From Kiritimatiellales bacterium (GTDB taxonomy: Bacteria; Verrucomicrobiota; Kiritimatiellia; Kiritimatiellales; Pontiellaceae): DNA of 8,892 bases. Positions 6,703 through 8,892 of the stretch are shown here, piece after piece. The translations under genes and the position numbers were made by a program. How positions within the stretch are numbered: position 1 is the stretch's first letter; every line of letters starts with the position of its first letter. Where the stretch lies: the NCBI GenBank assembly GCA_015486775.1, contig WFRA01000102.1, positions 1-8,892 on the forward strand. Reading direction: 5' to 3'. The notes below the pieces were generated by a model, which was not told the DNA's origin, did no database searches, and was given only the letters and a program-made list of their open reading frames with translations.

Positions 6703-8076
6703 CTATCTCCAGGCCTCGATGCGATAGAAGCCTGAGCAGTTGGTTGCGGAAAAATCGGTAAAGTTTGTGGAGATTGATGTGGGCGGGAGATTGGTGAAGA
6801 GGGGTGTCCAGCCTGCTCCTCCGACCAGATCCAAACACCGTTCCAGAACCTGCGTGGCCAGCACGCCGCCTTTCCAATACACGTGCATTCCGGGTTCGGC
6901 GGTCTCGACGTAGAGATGCTCCAAAACGGAGTCGGCATTGGTCGGGTCGGTGTCGCACACCCATTCCTGCCATGTCGGAATGCCATCGTTGTCGCCGTCG
7001 AGGGAGTCGTCGCCGGGAGCCAGTCCATGGTCGGCGAGCCACCAAATCGGTGTTCCATTCGCCGTCAGGCTGTTGTTGGTTGCCCAGAGCCAGGTAAGCG
7101 CCAGGTCGTTGGTCAGGGTGATTTGGATGTTTGCGCCGGTGCCGCCGGATGGGTCGTGGCCGGACATGCTCCACCCATCCAGGACATACTGCGAAGTTCC
7201 CTGCACGACGACCGGGTTGGTGACCGAGAGGGAGAGGTTGTCGCCATAGGTATAGGCATGGGTTCCAACCTCTGGATCGGCCTGGCCAAGGGCGGAGGCC
7301 ACCACGACCTCGCGCGCCAGCGGGTTGTTGGTCGTCACAACCAGGTCGTCGAGGGCGGCGGGAATCCCCTCGTTCACCGAACAGGCGAGAGCGCCGAAGC
7401 GGTTCGGGGCGGACGGCATGGCGAACCAGCTTCCACCGGGGCTTCCGGAACCATCGTTGGCGGTCCAGGCCGATGGATGGGTGAGAAGGATGCCGTTCAG
7501 GCGAACCTGGAAGTAGCGCCTGTTGTTTATTGCATCCGTGGTCTGGTAGTCGAACTTAAAGGTCAGGCGAACCCATTCCCAGGCTTGGACGGTTGTGTTG
7601 CTGACCACGCTCCAAAGGTTGGAACCTGCGGCCAGGTCGTAGTGCCATATGGCGGGATGGCCATCCAGGTCGAAAGCAACCGCAGCCTGCCGGTTGGCCA
7701 AACCGGTTGTTCCGGCGGGCAGCAACCCGTGGACGGGCAGCACCATGCAGTCCGCCCAGACAATCTGGTTGGAGGCCATGTCGAACTGGTTGGTTACCGT
7801 CCCGCCCACCCCCAGCTTGAGCACCTTGGCATGATTTGCCGCGACCGGATAGCCGCAGGCCTCGCCATAGGCTTCGAGCGATCCGACCAGATCGGCACCG
7901 GCAGAGACCACCGCGTTGCTGGAGGCACCGGAGGACCATCCGTTCGTTCCCGGCATCGAGAACCCGTCGGCATAGGATTCGAACGTCTCCCCATAGTCCA
8001 GCGTATTGGGCGCGGCTACCGCCAAGGAGGCGGCAAGCAAACAAAATATTCCCGGCATATGGATTCCTCTATTCAT
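6703..8076 (-). CDS. Secreted LamG-like protein with calcium-type Asp loop
   Basis: A 457-residue exported protein of unknown function. The signal peptide is residues 1-21 (hydrophobic core GIFCLLAASLAVA, likely cleavage after AVA). Residues 24-250 look like a concanavalin/LamG-type beta-sandwich: TFESYADGF...NGW at the start, then WEWVRLTFKFDY, FQVRLNGILL and AALDDLVVTT. Residues 255-335 resemble a bacterial surface-repeat module (YVLDGWSMSG...LTNDLALTWLWATN). Then come a TPIWWLADHGL linker and DGDNDGIPTWQEWVCDTDPT (360-379), a dockerin/thrombospondin-3-like calcium loop, and a C-terminal domain ending GFYRIEAWR. No catalytic residues are recognisable; binding of a polysaccharide or a surface role is an inference. 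ATG 8076 is chosen because GGAGG (8082-8086) lies five bases upstream; an internal ATG at 8058 lacks this. The gene starts 35 bases after the alcohol dehydrogenase and may share its transcript. Confidence 0.8.
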   Translation of the reverse strand: MNRGIHMPGIFCLLAASLAVAAPNTLDYGETFESYADGFSMPGTNGWSSGASSNAVVSAGADLVGSLEAYGEACGYPVAANHAKVLKLGVGGTVTNQFDMASNQIVWADCMVLPVHGLLPAGTTGLANRQAAVAFDLDGHPAIWHYDLAAGSNLWSVVSNTTVQAWEWVRLTFKFDYQTTDAINNRRYFQVRLNGILLTHPSAWTANDGSGSPGGSWFAMPSAPNRFGALACSVNEGIPAALDDLVVTTNNPLAREVVVASALGQADPEVGTHAYTYGDNLSLSVTNPVVVQGTSQYVLDGWSMSGHDPSGGTGANIQITLTNDLALTWLWATNNSLTANGTPIWWLADHGLAPGDDSLDGDNDGIPTWQEWVCDTDPTNADSVLEHLYVETAEPGMHVYWKGGVLATQVLERCLDLVGGAGWTPLFTNLPPTSISTNFTDFSATNCSGFYRIEAWR

Positions 8077-8081
8077 AACAA

Positions 8082-8086
8082 CCTCC
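8082..8086 (-). promoter_or_regulatory. Ribosome binding site of the secreted-protein gene
   Basis: GGAGG on the minus strand, five bases (TTGTT) before the ATG at 8076. It is the clearest Shine-Dalgarno sequence in the window and fixes the start. Confidence 0.75.
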
Positions 8087-8111
8087 GCGATAGCGACGCC
8101 GCGACCGGCGC

Positions 8112-8892
8112 CTAAAAAATTGCATTGTAGATCTCCTCGGCATCGGCGACCGCCACCGGCCGGGGGTTTGGATCCATGAGGCGATCGATGCCGCAGGCCG
8201 CTTTGGCCATTTCGGGAATGTCCTCCCGGACGACTCCCAGGGAAGCCATCGAAGCCGGAATATCCAAGTCCCGGAAAAGGTTTTCCAACTCCTGCAGAAA
8301 CCGGTCCGGATCGGGGGGTGCCAATTGCATTGCGGCGGCAAGCCGTGCAAACTCGCCCTGGCAGGCGGGGGCGTTGAAGCGCATGGTTGCGGCGAGCAGC
8401 ATGGCGTTGGCCTGGCCGTGCGGCACGTGGTATCGCCCGCCGAGGGGATAGGCCAGGGCGTGGACAGCCAGGCAGGAGGAACTTGCAAAGGCCATGCCGG
8501 CCAAGGTCGACGCGGCGGCCATTTGATCCCGGGCTTCCTGGTCGCTTCCATCTTGATAGGCGCGCCGCAGGGATTGGGAGATCAAACCGGCCGCCTCCAG
8601 CGCAAGCGCCTGCGAATAGGGATTGGTCTTTTTGGAAATCATGGCCTCGATGGCATGGGTCAGGGCATCCATGCCCGTCGACGCGGTGATGTGCGGCGGC
8701 ATGGAATCGGTCAACGCCGGATCGAGGAGGGAAATATCCGGAAGGATCAGGGGGCTGACGATGCCGACTTTCAGCTTCGCCTCCGTGTCGGTCAGGATGG
8801 CAACCGGAGTGACCTCCGAGCCGATACCAGCCGTCGTCGGCACCAGAATGGTGGGCAGGCCGCGTTGCTTCACGTTGCCGACCCCCATGTAG
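8112..8892 (-). CDS. Iron-containing alcohol dehydrogenase, C-terminal part (runs off right edge)
   Basis: The frame is open through the right edge (a Tyr codon precedes the Met at 8888), so the N-terminal part of the nucleotide-binding domain, about 125 residues, is missing and the Met at 8888 is internal. This is a group III (Fe-ADH) NAD(P)-dependent dehydrogenase acting on small alcohols or aldehydes in the cytoplasm. Counting from Met8888, the nucleotide-phosphate loop is PTTAGIGSEVT (17-27). The metal ligands are Asp74 and His78 in TGMDALTHAIEA, His143 in VHALAYPLGG and His157 in PHGQANA. The usual second His of HAxxH is Tyr147, which I recall as normal for one Fe-ADH subfamily. GIGSE replaces the common GTGSE. 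The end is complete (TAG 8112-8114). The substrate cannot be told from sequence. It lies 35 bases upstream of the secreted-protein gene, same strand. Confidence 0.92.
   Translation of the reverse strand, partial: YMGVGNVKQRGLPTILVPTTAGIGSEVTPVAILTDTEAKLKVGIVSPLILPDISLLDPALTDSMPPHITASTGMDALTHAIEAMISKKTNPYSQALALEAAGLISQSLRRAYQDGSDQEARDQMAAASTLAGMAFASSSCLAVHALAYPLGGRYHVPHGQANAMLLAATMRFNAPACQGEFARLAAAMQLAPPDPDRFLQELENLFRDLDIPASMASLGVVREDIPEMAKAACGIDRLMDPNPRPVAVADAEEIYNAIF

Noticed and set aside
6883..8115. Plus-strand open frame of 410 codons opposite the secreted-protein gene
   Set aside because: Gly/Val-rich composition, no domain or signal. The minus-strand frame has a signal peptide, a GGAGG site and recognisable modules.

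Overview
The window is a GC-rich (roughly 58-60% by eye) bacterial chromosome segment. It most resembles the Kiritimatiellota / Verrucomicrobiota side of the PVC group. That placement is an inference from three things: the style of the secreted LamG-like protein (W-rich linker, Asp-rich calcium-type loop, C-terminal end of the type ...PLFTNLPPT...GFYRI), a signal peptidase I with a long insertion, and intergenic DNA rich in short palindromes. No rRNA or marker phylogeny was available to settle it.

Layout. (1) At 3-362 (+) is the 3' end of a class I dihydroorotase (pyrC). It converges on, and overlaps by 44 bases, a minus-strand pair: a GtrA-like membrane protein (1612-2103) followed 6 bases later by a U32-family, TrhP/UbiU-like protein (319-1605). 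(2) From 2104 to 2873 is about 770 bases of non-coding DNA with palindromes, then a tRNA-Val(UAC) gene on the minus strand with its own promoter and intrinsic terminator. (3) From 2951 to 3350 is about 400 bases of non-coding DNA with three back-to-back hairpins and a candidate promoter leading to lepA. (4) lepA (elongation factor 4) and lepB (signal peptidase I) form a tight plus-strand operon with a 10-base gap, the same pairing as in E. coli. (5) From 6241 to 6702 is non-coding DNA with a 68-base imperfect inverted repeat and a second palindrome related to the one at 2560. (6) From 6703 to 8892, minus strand, are a secreted LamG-like/calcium-loop protein and, upstream of it, the C-terminal two thirds of an iron-dependent alcohol dehydrogenase that runs off the right edge.

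Most genes are housekeeping: pyrimidine synthesis, a probable RNA or cofactor hydroxylation protein, a tRNA, translation fidelity and protein export. LepB would process exported proteins such as the one at 6703-8076. I see no mobile element, CRISPR array, phage gene or defence system, and I do not think the window holds an undescribed multi-gene system. The parts most worth a second look are the palindromic intergenic elements, the NKIE G4 motif in LepA, the insertion in LepB and the pyrC/U32 tail overlap.
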